In this document: positions 35,283 through 43,725 of the stretch, in pieces
How the letters are laid out: each line of letters starts with the position of its first letter
Numbering within the stretch: position 1 is the first letter of the stretch
Origin: Manganitrophus sp963718695
GTDB taxonomy: Bacteria; Nitrospirota; Nitrospiria; SBBL01; Manganitrophaceae
Reading direction: 5' to 3'
Assembly (NCBI GenBank): GCA_963718695.1
Contig: OY970371.1
Coordinates: 558,001 to 622,000, forward strand
DNA length: 64,000 bases
Notes under the pieces: model-generated
What the model was told of the DNA's origin: nothing
What the model saw: only the letters and a program-made list of their open reading frames with translations
The model's database searches: none
Program-made: the position numbers and the translations under genes

Positions 35283-36593
35283 ATGAAAGAAGAGGAGAAA
35301 AAAACAGCCGAGAAGCCCTTTAAAGAGATCACCGGACTTTACGCACACCCTTTGGTGGAACAGATGGAAGACGCGGTGATCATCACGGACCCCGGTGGGA
35401 TGATTGAATATGTCAATCCCGCCTTTGAAAGGATCACCGGCTATTGCAGAGAAGAGGCCCTGGGCCGGACGCCCCGGATCATCAAATCCGGAAGGCAGGG
35501 GGAGGAATTCTACAAACAGCTCTGGAAGACGATCTCGTCCGGTTGCGTTTTTCGCGGTGTTTTAATGAACCGCAGAAAAGACGGCTCCTTTTATTATGAA
35601 CAGAAGACCATCACCCCTCTCAAGGATGATCAAGGCCGGATCACGCAATATGGCTCGATCGGGAAGGACATCACCGGGAAGATACGTGCCGACGAAGAGC
35701 GCGCAAGGTTGGTCACCATCCTGGAGGCAACGACCGATCTGGTGGCGATCACGACGGTTCAAGGAAGGGTGCGCTACATAAATCGGGCCGGAGAGAGGAT
35801 ACTCGGTCTTGCGGAGAAGACCGATCCCTCAAAGATCAACCTGCCTGATTTTGCGCCCGAATGGGCTCGGGCCCGACTGCGCGATGAAGGCATTCCCGCA
35901 GCGATCCGCAATGGGGTTTGGAGCGGGGAGACCGCTTTTATCGACCGCTCCGGCCGGGAACTTCCGGTCTCACAAGTGATCCTCGCCCATCGCGCTCCGA
36001 CGGGGGAGGTGGAATACCTCTCCACCATCGCCCGGGATATCAGCGATCGGAGGGCGCAGATCGTCGCCCTGGAGTATCAATCGACGCACGATCCGTTGAC
36101 CGGTCTGCCCAATCGCGCCCTTTTCTTCGATCGGCTGAGTTATGCCCTGGTGTCCGCCCGGCGTGAGAAGGAGCCGTTTGCGCTGCTGTTTGTCGACTTG
36201 AACCGCTTCAAGGAGACCAATGACACCCTCGGCCATCATATCGGGGATCTCCTCCTCCAGCAGGTCGGCTGGCGTCTTCGGGGGACGCTCCGGTTATCGG
36301 ATACCGTCGCCCGGATGGGGGGAGATGAGTTCGCGCTGATTCTGCCGGCGGTAGGAACTCAGGGCGGGATCTTGACCGCTCGGAAGATTTTAGAGGCGGT
36401 GGACCTTCCCTTTGTGTTGGAGGGCGTTTCTCTCTCGGCGGGGGCCAGCATCGGCATCGCGATTTATCCGGACCATGGGACCGACGCCAGGGTCCTGATG
36501 GACCGGGCCGATCGGGCCATGTATGCCGCCAAAGAGAAGGGGGGCGGTTATGCCGTCTATCAATCGGACATGGGACTTCCGCGCGCCGTCTGA
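35283..36593 (+). CDS. PAS-PAS-GGDEF diguanylate cyclase
   Basis: A 436-aa cytoplasmic protein. The first PAS (residues about 22-135) has AVIITDPGGMIEYVNPAFER, followed by its PAC motif. A second PAS (about 145-255) has ATTDLVAITTVQGRVRYINR. The GGDEF domain (about 270-430) contains LTGLPNRALFFDRL and an intact MGGDEFALI near residue 348. The RxxD allosteric site (RLSD) lies five residues before GGDEF, so product inhibition is likely. It makes c-di-GMP, the probable ligand of the riboswitch-like leader at 26984. No EAL domain is present. Confidence 0.96.
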   Translation: MKEEEKKTAEKPFKEITGLYAHPLVEQMEDAVIITDPGGMIEYVNPAFERITGYCREEALGRTPRIIKSGRQGEEFYKQLWKTISSGCVFRGVLMNRRKDGSFYYEQKTITPLKDDQGRITQYGSIGKDITGKIRADEERARLVTILEATTDLVAITTVQGRVRYINRAGERILGLAEKTDPSKINLPDFAPEWARARLRDEGIPAAIRNGVWSGETAFIDRSGRELPVSQVILAHRAPTGEVEYLSTIARDISDRRAQIVALEYQSTHDPLTGLPNRALFFDRLSYALVSARREKEPFALLFVDLNRFKETNDTLGHHIGDLLLQQVGWRLRGTLRLSDTVARMGGDEFALILPAVGTQGGILTARKILEAVDLPFVLEGVSLSAGASIGIAIYPDHGTDARVLMDRADRAMYAAKEKGGGYAVYQSDMGLPRAV

Positions 36594-36761
36594 TGCATTC
36601 CTTTCGTATCGATCGTTCCCTCTTAAGTTGATTCCCCTCGCATGTCCCATCTGCTTGTTCATCGCCCGCGCGGAAATGTTCTTCTTCCCGAGTCCTGAGA
36701 GGACGATTCACCCGCCACAGGCTGACTGACGATATCCTTCGTTTCGATAAAAACTCAAAGC

Positions 36762-36805
36762 TGAGCAATTTTGACCAGACCGCAAGCTGTTCTTACAGGC
36801 ATAAT
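36762..36805 (+). promoter_or_regulatory. Crp-type class II operator-promoter A (crp paralog 2)
   Basis: Palindrome TGAGCAATTTTGACCAGA at 36762-36779 and -10 CATAAT at 36800-36805. The centre lies at about -42.5. No -35 box is seen at the usual distance, as expected for an activated promoter. TTACAGG precedes the -10. Confidence 0.85.
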
Positions 36806-36860
36806 ACTGTTATAGTAAGAGCGTTCAAGATCAAAAAAATAAAACAAAGATAGGATCGGG

Positions 36861-37544
36861 ATGAACATGGAAAAACCGGCGCCGCGCAAACGAATAAAAA
36901 AACAAGCTCCGCTTTTCGATGCCGAGGCCTTCCTGGGTGTCGTCGGAGCCGGCAAAAAGGTTTTGAAGATCAAAAAGAATCAAATCCTTTTTTCGCAAGG
37001 GGACCCCTCCGACGCCGTCTTCTATATCCTGGAAGGAAAGGTCAAGCTGATGGTGGTCTCTCCCCAGGGGAAGGAGGCCGCGGTCGCGGTTCTGGAGCGC
37101 GGCGCGTTTTTCGGCGAAGCCTGCCTCACCGCGCAATTATTCCGCATCGCGACGGCGATCTCCATGGGGGAGTCGAAGATCGTCCGCATCGAAAAGTCGG
37201 CCATGGTCCGGGTCCTTCATGACGAGCCGACCTTCTCGGAGCTCTTCCTTGCGTACCTGCTCTCTCGCAATATCCGGATCGAAGAAGACCTGGTGGATCA
37301 ATTGTTTAATTCAAGCGAAAAACGCCTCGCCCGGCTGCTCCTTCTGCTGGCCCACGTCGGGAAAGAAGGTAAAACGGAGCTCGTCATCCCGAAGATGAGC
37401 CAGGAAACCTTGGCCGAGATGGTCGGCACCACGCGGTCTCGGGTCAGCTTCTTTTTAAACAAGTTCAAAAAACTCGGCCTCATCGATTATCAGGGCGGAC
37501 TCCGCATTCACAGCTCGCTGATCGGCGTCGTTCTGCACGATTAA
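36861..37544 (+). CDS. Crp/Fnr family transcriptional regulator (paralog 2)
   Basis: A 227-aa regulator, longer at the N-terminus than its paralogs because of a basic leader (MEKPAPRKRIKKQAPLFDAE). The beta-roll (LFSQGDPSDAVFYILEGKVK), the connecting helix and the winged helix SQETLAEMVGTTRSRVSFFL are as in paralog 1. The DNA-reading helix is the same, so both probably bind the same operator. A consensus operator sits 49 bp before the predicted transcript start region, implying control by a paralog or itself. Confidence 0.95.
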   Translation: MNMEKPAPRKRIKKQAPLFDAEAFLGVVGAGKKVLKIKKNQILFSQGDPSDAVFYILEGKVKLMVVSPQGKEAAVAVLERGAFFGEACLTAQLFRIATAISMGESKIVRIEKSAMVRVLHDEPTFSELFLAYLLSRNIRIEEDLVDQLFNSSEKRLARLLLLLAHVGKEGKTELVIPKMSQETLAEMVGTTRSRVSFFLNKFKKLGLIDYQGGLRIHSSLIGVVLHD

Positions 37545-37643
37545 CTGATTTTTCTCCAGCCGGTTTCTTCTCCATTCTTTCCTCGTCAATTCCCGCATTT
37601 ATCTTTCAAACTAAGTGATTTTCAGACTGACCGATTTACAGAC

Positions 37644-37687
37644 TGAGCAATTTTGATCAGACGCGGCCTACCTACTTGGTATATACC
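37644..37687 (+). promoter_or_regulatory. Crp-type class II operator-promoter B (small membrane protein)
   Basis: Palindrome TGAGCAATTTTGATCAGA at 37644-37661, followed by TATATACC at 37680-37687 as the -10 region. The predicted centre is near -41.5. A partial second copy, ACTGACCGATTTACAGAC, lies just upstream. Confidence 0.85.
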
Positions 37688-37805
37688 ATTGACTTGTTCC
37701 ATTTCAAAAGCAGACAACGGAGGAGCGGCTGCCGGGGGTCTATTTCTATGCCTGCGGGGGCCGGAGAACTCACCAACCAATTTAAGAAACGGAAAGGTCG
37801 GGCAA

Positions 37806-38027
37806 ATGAAAACAAGCAGACTGTTGGTCATGATCCTGGTGGTGGTGGGAATCGTCTCCTTCGCCTATCAGGGGATTACCTTCACCACGCGGGAGAAAGC
37901 GGTCGATCTCGGTCCCATCCGTGTGACGACCGACCGGACGAGAACGCTTCCGCTCCCTCCGATTGTCGGAGCGATCGCATTGGCCGGCGGCATTCTGTTC
38001 CTGGCCATGGGAAACAAAAAGACTTGA
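37806..38027 (+). CDS. Small conserved membrane protein, 73 aa
   Basis: Two hydrophobic helices flank a polar segment. The start MKTSRLLVMILVVVGIVSFA and the FAYQGITFTTREKAVDLGP block are typical of a widespread group of tiny uncharacterised inner-membrane proteins. The second helix (IVGAIALAGGILFLAMG) is followed by a basic end. GGAAAGG lies before ATG. It is controlled by operator B. Confidence 0.85.
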   Translation: MKTSRLLVMILVVVGIVSFAYQGITFTTREKAVDLGPIRVTTDRTRTLPLPPIVGAIALAGGILFLAMGNKKT

Positions 38028-38101
38028 GCGGAGATAAAGCATTCAGAGCCCGCCCGGTCTCACCGGATCGAACACCGTCCGGCGCGGAGAATATTCGAGA
38101 C

Positions 38102-38144
38102 TGAGCTGTTTTGATCAGACGGGGATAGATCGAACGGGTATATT
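38102..38144 (+). promoter_or_regulatory. Crp-type class II operator-promoter C (DUF3494 gene 1)
   Basis: Palindrome TGAGCTGTTTTGATCAGA at 38102-38119 and -10 TATATT at 38139-38144; offset 37 bp. Confidence 0.85.
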
Positions 38145-38199
38145 GCCAAACGAGTGAACGTAATTTCTTTTTAATTTAAATATGAAGAGGGGATGCATC

Positions 38200-38979
38200 A
38201 TGCACAAACTGAAGCGCTGTTCAATCTGGTTGATGACGTTGCTTCTGGCCGTTTCTGCGGCCGGATGCGGAGATGACGATAATAATGGAAGAGCCGGAGG
38301 GGCCGTTAACCTTGGAACGGCCGGAAATTTCGCGATTCTGGCGAAAACGGGAATCGACACCATTCCGACTTCCACCGTGAATGGAAGTATCGGGGTGAGT
38401 CCGGCTGCCAGGGGCGGCTTAACCGGATGGTCGGAGACATCTGAGAGCACGGACACCTATTCAACGTCCGCTCAAGTCACCGCACCCGGAAAACTATACG
38501 CATCCGACTATGTCGGGGGCGCCACGGCGGTTGAACTGACGACCGCCGTCAGCGACATGGAGACCGCGTACACCGACGCCGCGGGACGGGCGGCGGGTGT
38601 GACCGAACTGGGGGCTGGAAATATCGGCGGATTGACCCTTGCTCCCGGCGTCTACAAATGGGGAACCGGCGTGACGATACCGACCGATGTGACCCTCTCC
38701 GGCGGCCCGACGGCTGTCTGGATCTTCCAGATCGCGGGAGACCTGACCCTCGCCGGCGCTCAGCGTGTGATCCTGAGCGGCGGCGCACTGTCCAAGAACA
38801 TCTTCTGGCAGGTCGCCGGCGGCGCCGGTGTGACCCTGGGAGCGGCCGCGCATCTGGAGGGAATTGTATTGACTCAGACGGCGATCACGTTAGGGAACAC
38901 CGCCTCGGTGAACGGCAGGCTGTTGGCCCAGACGGCGGTCAATATCGATGGCAGTACGGTAACACCCCCTGCTCCATAG
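38200..38979 (+). CDS. DUF3494 (ice-binding-like) lipoprotein
   Basis: A 259-aa exported protein. The start at 38200 (MHKLKRCSIWLMTLLLAVSA) follows AGAGGGG, as in the gene at 40214. The lipobox is AAGC near residue 22. The DUF3494 beta-helix has GTAGNFAILAKTGIDTIP, TVNGSIGVSP, LAPGVYKWGTGVTIPTDV, WIFQIAGDLTLA, NIFWQVAGGAGVTLGAAAHL and a final NGRLLAQTAVNID. DUF3494 includes ice-binding proteins, but many copies outside cold organisms are likely adhesins or matrix proteins; ice binding is not implied here. Confidence 0.92.
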   Translation: MHKLKRCSIWLMTLLLAVSAAGCGDDDNNGRAGGAVNLGTAGNFAILAKTGIDTIPTSTVNGSIGVSPAARGGLTGWSETSESTDTYSTSAQVTAPGKLYASDYVGGATAVELTTAVSDMETAYTDAAGRAAGVTELGAGNIGGLTLAPGVYKWGTGVTIPTDVTLSGGPTAVWIFQIAGDLTLAGAQRVILSGGALSKNIFWQVAGGAGVTLGAAAHLEGIVLTQTAITLGNTASVNGRLLAQTAVNIDGSTVTPPAP

Positions 38980-39110
38980 AGGAAACAGGATCTGTATGAA
39001 GGCAGGATCTGCCGGATCAAAAATATGGGAAGCGCACATCATGGTCTTCCCGTATTCGGAAGGAACCAAAGGAGAGAAGTAACCCGTAATTGATCGACTC
39101 CTAAAGCAGG

Positions 39111-39127
39111 GCCCGGATAAGCCGGGC
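39111..39127 (+). terminator. Short stem-loop between DUF3494 genes
   Basis: Stem GCCCGG/CCGGGC with loop ATAAG, followed by AAGAAAACC. It lacks a T tract, so it may be a weak terminator or a transcript-stabilising stem. Confidence 0.45.
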
Positions 39128-39158
39128 AAGAAAACCTTCACATTTAGGAGAAATCGAC

Positions 39159-40049
39159 ATGAATGATTATCAAAAGTATCTGTCTTCGTTTCTGCTTGCG
39201 ATCGCGGCCTTCGCCGCGCTTCTTTATAACCCCTCCATAGGGTTCGCCACCGCGGTCGCGCCAATCGTGAATACGGCGGAGCGCCTCGCGGTCCTGGCCG
39301 GCACGGCCGTGACCTGTACCAATTCCACGGTCGTCGGAGCGGTCGGCGTCTATCCCGGCACCGCGATCACGCAGACCAATTGCACGATTGCGGGGACGGT
39401 TCACGCGGCGGACGCGGTCGCCCAGCAGGCTCAGAATGACTTCCTCACCGCGTACGCGGCGCTCCAATCGATCCCGTGCGACCAGACCCTGACCGGCACC
39501 CTGGCCGGTGTGACACTGACACCGGGGGTCTACTGTTTCGACGCGGCGGCGACGTTAACGGGATTGTTGACGCTCGACGCCCAGGGCGACGCGAACGCGC
39601 TCTGGAATTTTAAAATCGGAACCGGCGGCACCGGCGCGCTCACCGGCACCAACTTCTCGGTGGTCATGGCCAACGGCGCGCAGCCGTGCAACGTAACTTG
39701 GTGGGTCGCCGAAGCCGCGACGATGACGACTTCGGACCTCAAAGGATCGATCCTCGCGGGCGCGGCGATCACGGTCACCGGTGGAACGCTGAATGGGGAT
39801 CTCCTGGCGAAAGCGGCTGTGACGATGACCGGCGCCAGCGTCATCGGCTGCGAGACGCTCTCGGTCTCCTCGCCCTGTAAGCGCCATGGGCATCATAAAA
39901 TGAAAGAACATAAGAAATGCAACCAGGGCGTCGGCAACGGCCCCGAGGGTTGCGATCCAGGCAACTCGAACCAGGGAAACCCCGGCCGGTCGAATGACGA
40001 GCGGGGCGGAACCCCCGGGCACCCGGGCCGTCAGGGCGGGAAAAAATAA
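39159..40049 (+). CDS. DUF3494 protein with disordered C-terminal tail
   Basis: A 296-aa protein with a Sec signal (residues 1-31). The DUF3494 fold is shown by VGAVGVYPGTAITQTNCTIA, LTPGVYCFDAAATLTGLLTL, LWNFKIGTGGTGALTGTNFS and WWVAEAATMTTSDLKGSILA. The C-terminal 65 residues are rich in Gly, Asn, His and Lys and probably disordered or surface-binding. No operator directly precedes it, so it is likely read through from the preceding gene. Confidence 0.9.
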   Translation: MNDYQKYLSSFLLAIAAFAALLYNPSIGFATAVAPIVNTAERLAVLAGTAVTCTNSTVVGAVGVYPGTAITQTNCTIAGTVHAADAVAQQAQNDFLTAYAALQSIPCDQTLTGTLAGVTLTPGVYCFDAAATLTGLLTLDAQGDANALWNFKIGTGGTGALTGTNFSVVMANGAQPCNVTWWVAEAATMTTSDLKGSILAGAAITVTGGTLNGDLLAKAAVTMTGASVIGCETLSVSSPCKRHGHHKMKEHKKCNQGVGNGPEGCDPGNSNQGNPGRSNDERGGTPGHPGRQGGKK

Positions 40050-40069
40050 GAGACTGAGTGAAATTGAGA

Positions 40070-40102
40070 CGGAGCGGCGATGGGGGCCGCTCCGTTTTTT
40101 TT
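40070..40102 (+). terminator. Intrinsic terminator
   Basis: Stem GGAGCGGC/GCCGCTCC followed by GTTTTTTTTC. It ends the DUF3494 transcript right before operator D. Confidence 0.92.
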
Positions 40103-40116
40103 CTTATTTTCAAAAC

Positions 40117-40159
40117 TGAGCTATTTTGGTCAGACTTCAGGATGTTTAACAGGCATAAT
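40117..40159 (+). promoter_or_regulatory. Crp-type class II operator-promoter D (Ig-like/DUF3494 gene)
   Basis: Palindrome TGAGCTATTTTGGTCAGA at 40117-40134 and -10 CATAAT at 40154-40159, preceded by TTAACAGG; offset 37 bp. Confidence 0.85.
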
Positions 40160-40213
40160 GTCAACCGAGTTAAGGGATTGTTATTCTAATTTAAAAAAAA
40201 GAGGGGACGCACA

Positions 40214-42112
40214 ATGTACAAACACAAGCGTAATTCGATCTGGTTTATGGCGTTACTCCTGGCCGTTTCGTTGGCCGGATGCGCGGATGAGGGGGGACAG
40301 ATCACACCGGCCCCGACCCCGCCCGCGGTGACTTCGACCGCCCCTGCAAGGGCCGTCACCGGCGTGCCGATCAATCGGAAACTGACCGCCACCTTCAATG
40401 AAGCGATGGGCCCTGCCACGATCAACACGGCAAGCGTCGGGTTGATCGCGTTCGGCGGCGCGACCATTCCGGGGACCGTGACCTTCAATGAAACAAACAA
40501 CACGATGACCTTCGTGCCGACCGGCAACCTCGCAACCGACACCTCTTATACCGCCACGATCACCACCGGCGCCCAGGATTTGGAAGGCACCGCCATGGCG
40601 GCCAATTACAACTGGAGCTTTACGACCGGCCTTACGGAGGACACCACCGCGCCGACGGTGATCGCCACCGACGCCTACGGCAATTCGGGCGCGACGAGCG
40701 GCGCCACCGGTCTGCCGATCAACCGGAACAGCACCGCCACCTTCAGCGAATCGATGGACCCTGCCACGATCTGCGGGCCGGCGAACCTGACGGACGCGTG
40801 CCCCGCCGCAACCTATACCGTGGTGAAGACATCCGACGGGACGCCGATCGCAGGCATCGTGACCTACTCCGGCGCCACGGCGACTTTTAATCCAAACAGC
40901 GATCTTGAAATCGACACCACCTATACCTCCACCATCACAACGGGAGCCATGGACCTGGCGGGCATCCCCATCGTCGCAAATTATGTCTGGAGCTGGACCA
41001 CCGGCGCAGCCGATACCCTGGCGCCGACGGTGACCTTCACCAACCCCGCCGATCTTGCCACGGACGTGGCGATCGACAAGAAAATCAACGCGACCTTCAG
41101 CGAAGAGATGAAGCAGGCGACGATCGTCACCACGAACTTCACGGTCAAGGAGACGTTGTCCAACAATAACGTTCCTGGAACGGTCTCTTATGATGTGCAG
41201 CACGATATCGCGACCTTTTCGCCGGACTTCAATCTCACCCCCGACACCGACTACACGGTGACGGTGACCAACGGCGCCACCGACCTTGCGAACAATGCGC
41301 TGGTCGTCCCGGCGGTGAATGGACTCCCGGTGCCGAATCCATGGACATTCAGAACCGCGGCGACCCCGGTTCCGCCACCGGCGCTTGCGATCAATCTTAG
41401 AGGGGCCGCCACTTTCGGGCTCGCTTCGCGCGCAGGGCTGACCTCCACCGGTGTGACCGTGGTGAATGGAGATGTCGCGCTCCATCCGCTTGCTTCGTGC
41501 ACGGATGCGACCGGAAACGCCGGCGCCTCACAGACCTGCCTGGTCAAGACCTATTCCAGCCCCACCGGAATGACCGTGAACGGGTCGATCTACTGGTTCG
41601 GCGATCCATTCGACAACGGCGGAACCGCCAATTCGGTCACGAACGACCTGAATGTCGCCTGGAACGAAGGGCGAAACAAAGTAGACACGCAGGGTTCGGT
41701 TGCCGGAGATGAGCTCGGCGGCAAGATCTTCAATCCCGGCGTCTATCATAACGCGAACCTCGGTTTGGCGGCGGGCGGGATTGCCACCCTTGATGCCCAG
41801 AACGATGCGAATGCGATCTTCATCTTCAAGGTCGACAGCTCTCTGGTCGACTCGGGGACGCTTCTTCTCCCGAGCCGGATTGTTCTGATCAACGGCGCCC
41901 AGGCGAGGAACGTCTGGTTTGTGACCGGTCTGGATATCACCATCGGATCGGGAACGACCTGGAACGGAAACATCCTGGCCGGCCGAACCGCGACGGTCAA
42001 CGACGGCTCGACAGTCGTCGGCAGGGTCCTGGCGGGTGCTTCCGGAGCCGGCGCGCTCACCTTGACCGGCGCCGCCTCTCCCTCGGTGACCACCATTACC
42101 GTGCCTCAGTAG
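40214..42112 (+). CDS. Multidomain surface lipoprotein: three Ig-like (Big_5) domains plus DUF3494
   Basis: A 632-aa exported protein. The lipobox is SLAGC near residue 22. Three SbsA-type Ig-like (Big_5) domains follow (residues about 35-140, 150-262 and 270-385). They are marked by repeats such as GVPINRKLTATFNEAM, ATDTSYTATITTGAQDLEGT and NYVWSWTTGA. The C-terminal part (about 390-632) is a DUF3494 domain, with FGLASRAGLTSTGVTVVNGD, GKIFNPGVYHNANLGLAAGG and VWFVTGLDITIGSGTTWNGN. The fusion suggests a long stalk carrying a binding head. It is the largest of the operator-controlled surface genes. Confidence 0.92.
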   Translation: MYKHKRNSIWFMALLLAVSLAGCADEGGQITPAPTPPAVTSTAPARAVTGVPINRKLTATFNEAMGPATINTASVGLIAFGGATIPGTVTFNETNNTMTFVPTGNLATDTSYTATITTGAQDLEGTAMAANYNWSFTTGLTEDTTAPTVIATDAYGNSGATSGATGLPINRNSTATFSESMDPATICGPANLTDACPAATYTVVKTSDGTPIAGIVTYSGATATFNPNSDLEIDTTYTSTITTGAMDLAGIPIVANYVWSWTTGAADTLAPTVTFTNPADLATDVAIDKKINATFSEEMKQATIVTTNFTVKETLSNNNVPGTVSYDVQHDIATFSPDFNLTPDTDYTVTVTNGATDLANNALVVPAVNGLPVPNPWTFRTAATPVPPPALAINLRGAATFGLASRAGLTSTGVTVVNGDVALHPLASCTDATGNAGASQTCLVKTYSSPTGMTVNGSIYWFGDPFDNGGTANSVTNDLNVAWNEGRNKVDTQGSVAGDELGGKIFNPGVYHNANLGLAAGGIATLDAQNDANAIFIFKVDSSLVDSGTLLLPSRIVLINGAQARNVWFVTGLDITIGSGTTWNGNILAGRTATVNDGSTVVGRVLAGASGAGALTLTGAASPSVTTITVPQ

Positions 42113-42118
42113 ATCTGA

Positions 42119-42149
42119 TCCCTTCCCGTATTCAAAATACGGGAAGGGA
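42119..42149. terminator. Strong stem-loop after the Ig-like gene
   Basis: A 14-bp stem TCCCTTCCCGTATT/AATACGGGAAGGGA without a T tract. It may stop transcription with a helper factor or protect the 3' end. Confidence 0.6.
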
Positions 42150-42214
42150 CCGTGATCGGCCGAGTGTCGCGATTCAAGCCCTGAAACGGATATTTAAATT
42201 AAAAGGAGTTCCAA

Positions 42215-43510
42215 ATGAGAAAAAAAATGATGATTTTCCTGGCCGGCCTGATCTTACTGGCCTCCGCCACCGGAAGTTTTGCGGAGAACCGGTCCGGCGC
42301 ATTCACCCTGTCTCCCTTCGTCGGCGGCTATAAATTCGACCGTGATCAGCACCTGGAGACCGGCCCGGTCTTCGGCCTGCGCTTCGGCTACAACTTCACC
42401 CCGCATTGGGGAGCGGAGGGGGTCTTCGGTTATGGCCTCACCGAATCGAATCTCACCGACCATGAATTCGACGCCTACCGATACGCGTTCAACGTCCTCT
42501 ATCATTTCAGGCCGGAGAGGCGCTTCGTGCCGTACCTTGCAGCCGGGTTCGGCGAGGCGACGCTCAACAGCCCGGTGATCAATGACCACTCGGCCGGGGC
42601 GTTCAACTACGGGGGCGGAGTCAAGTACTTCGTCGCCGACTCGGTCGCCCTGCGGGGCGATGTCCGGCACCTGCTGCTTGCCGGCGACACCCGCGGCAAT
42701 CTGGAATACACGGTCGGCCTGACTTTTCTGCTCGGCGGGAAGAAGCAGGCGGTCGCGGCGGCCCGGCCTCAGGCTGCGATGGCTCCGATGGCAGAAACCA
42801 CCGCACCGACCGTAACGCTTGCAGTTCCTTTTAATGCCGACACGGACGCGCCTTCACACCGGAAGGTGCGCGTCGCCTTCAGTGAGGCGATGGACCCTTC
42901 GACGATCAATGCAAAAACGTTTCTCCTCCATCAGGGAAAGACGCCGGTTTCAGGCCTCGTGGCTGTTCCCACCGGCACCACGGCGAGCTTTACACAGGGA
43001 AGCAATCTGGCTCCCGGCACCCTCTATACGGCCACGCTAACAACCGGGGTCAAGGACCTGGCGGGCAATCCGCTGGCCAGCAACTATGTCTGGAGCTTTA
43101 CAACGGCTCCGGTCCCCGATCAGGTCGAAGCGAAGAAGATCTTCATCGATCGGTTTGTCATGCTGGAGGATTCTCATTTCGAATTCGATAAGGCGACACT
43201 GACCAAAGAAGGGGAGAAAATGTTGGATCAGAATGTCAAAATTCTGAAAGAGAACCCTAAGCTGAAGGTCCGGATTGCAGGGTACACCTCCGCTCAAGGC
43301 ACGCCCGAATACAACCAGCGATTGAGCGAGAGAAGAGCGGATACGGTCATGACCTATCTCATCAGTGAAGGAGGCGTCGGACCTGAAAGGCTCGACACCA
43401 TCGGATATGGCGAGACGAGGCCGTTGATCCATGAGCCGATCCCTTCGGACATCGATTCAAAGGCGGCAAAGGCCAACATGAGGGTGCTTTTTGAAGTCAT
43501 CGTGAAATAA
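42215..43510 (+). CDS. OmpA-family protein with barrel, Ig-like domain and peptidoglycan-binding domain
   Basis: A 431-aa outer-membrane protein. A signal peptide (ending in GSFA) is followed by an eight-stranded barrel (residues about 25-185) with FVGGYKFDRDQHLETGPVFG. A Big_5 Ig-like domain comes next (about 195-305), sharing NLAPGTLYTATLTTGVKDLA with the protein upstream. The OmpA C-terminal domain (about 320-431) has FDKATLTKEGEKMLDQNVKI, IAGYTSAQGTPEYNQRLSER and the TIGYGETRP block that binds peptidoglycan. Barrel-Ig-OmpA order is unusual. The Ig-like part likely arose by exchange with the neighbour. Confidence 0.93.
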   Translation: MRKKMMIFLAGLILLASATGSFAENRSGAFTLSPFVGGYKFDRDQHLETGPVFGLRFGYNFTPHWGAEGVFGYGLTESNLTDHEFDAYRYAFNVLYHFRPERRFVPYLAAGFGEATLNSPVINDHSAGAFNYGGGVKYFVADSVALRGDVRHLLLAGDTRGNLEYTVGLTFLLGGKKQAVAAARPQAAMAPMAETTAPTVTLAVPFNADTDAPSHRKVRVAFSEAMDPSTINAKTFLLHQGKTPVSGLVAVPTGTTASFTQGSNLAPGTLYTATLTTGVKDLAGNPLASNYVWSFTTAPVPDQVEAKKIFIDRFVMLEDSHFEFDKATLTKEGEKMLDQNVKILKENPKLKVRIAGYTSAQGTPEYNQRLSERRADTVMTYLISEGGVGPERLDTIGYGETRPLIHEPIPSDIDSKAAKANMRVLFEVIVK

Positions 43511-43530
43511 GCGGCGCCCAGGAAAGAGGG

Positions 43531-43571
43531 GAGCGGGGGCTTCGGGTTTTCTCGAAGCCCCCGCTCTTTTC
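43531..43571 (+). terminator. Intrinsic terminator
   Basis: Stem GAGCGGGGGCTTCG/CGAAGCCCCCGCTC with a short loop, then TTTTC. A classical strong terminator after the OmpA-type gene. Confidence 0.95.
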
Positions 43572-43635
43572 GGGCAAACCCCCTCCATTCGACCCGTTCC
43601 ACTCTATTTTTATCTTCCTCCCTCATTTTCCAACA

Positions 43636-43678
43636 TGAGCAATTTTGACCAGATTACAACCCGCGCCGCCGATATAAT
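43636..43678 (+). promoter_or_regulatory. Crp-type class II operator-promoter E (crp paralog 3)
   Basis: Palindrome TGAGCAATTTTGACCAGA at 43636-43653 and -10 TATAAT at 43673-43678; offset 37 bp, centre -41.5. Confidence 0.88.
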
Positions 43679-43725
43679 CGGTCTCTCGACTCATTGTTCG
43701 TACTATTTTAGAAAGATGTGACCTT

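Noticed and set aside
37621..37643. Extra operator just upstream of operator B
   Set aside because: Only part of the palindrome is present (ACTGACCGATTTACAGAC) and it has no -10 box at the fixed distance.
38200..40049. Antifreeze function for the DUF3494 proteins
   Set aside because: DUF3494 membership alone does not show ice binding. The regulon and surface context fit adhesion or matrix roles equally well.
40253..41485. 410-codon minus-strand frame opposite the Ig-like surface gene
   Set aside because: Low-complexity Gly/Arg-rich shadow of the repeated Ig-like domains.
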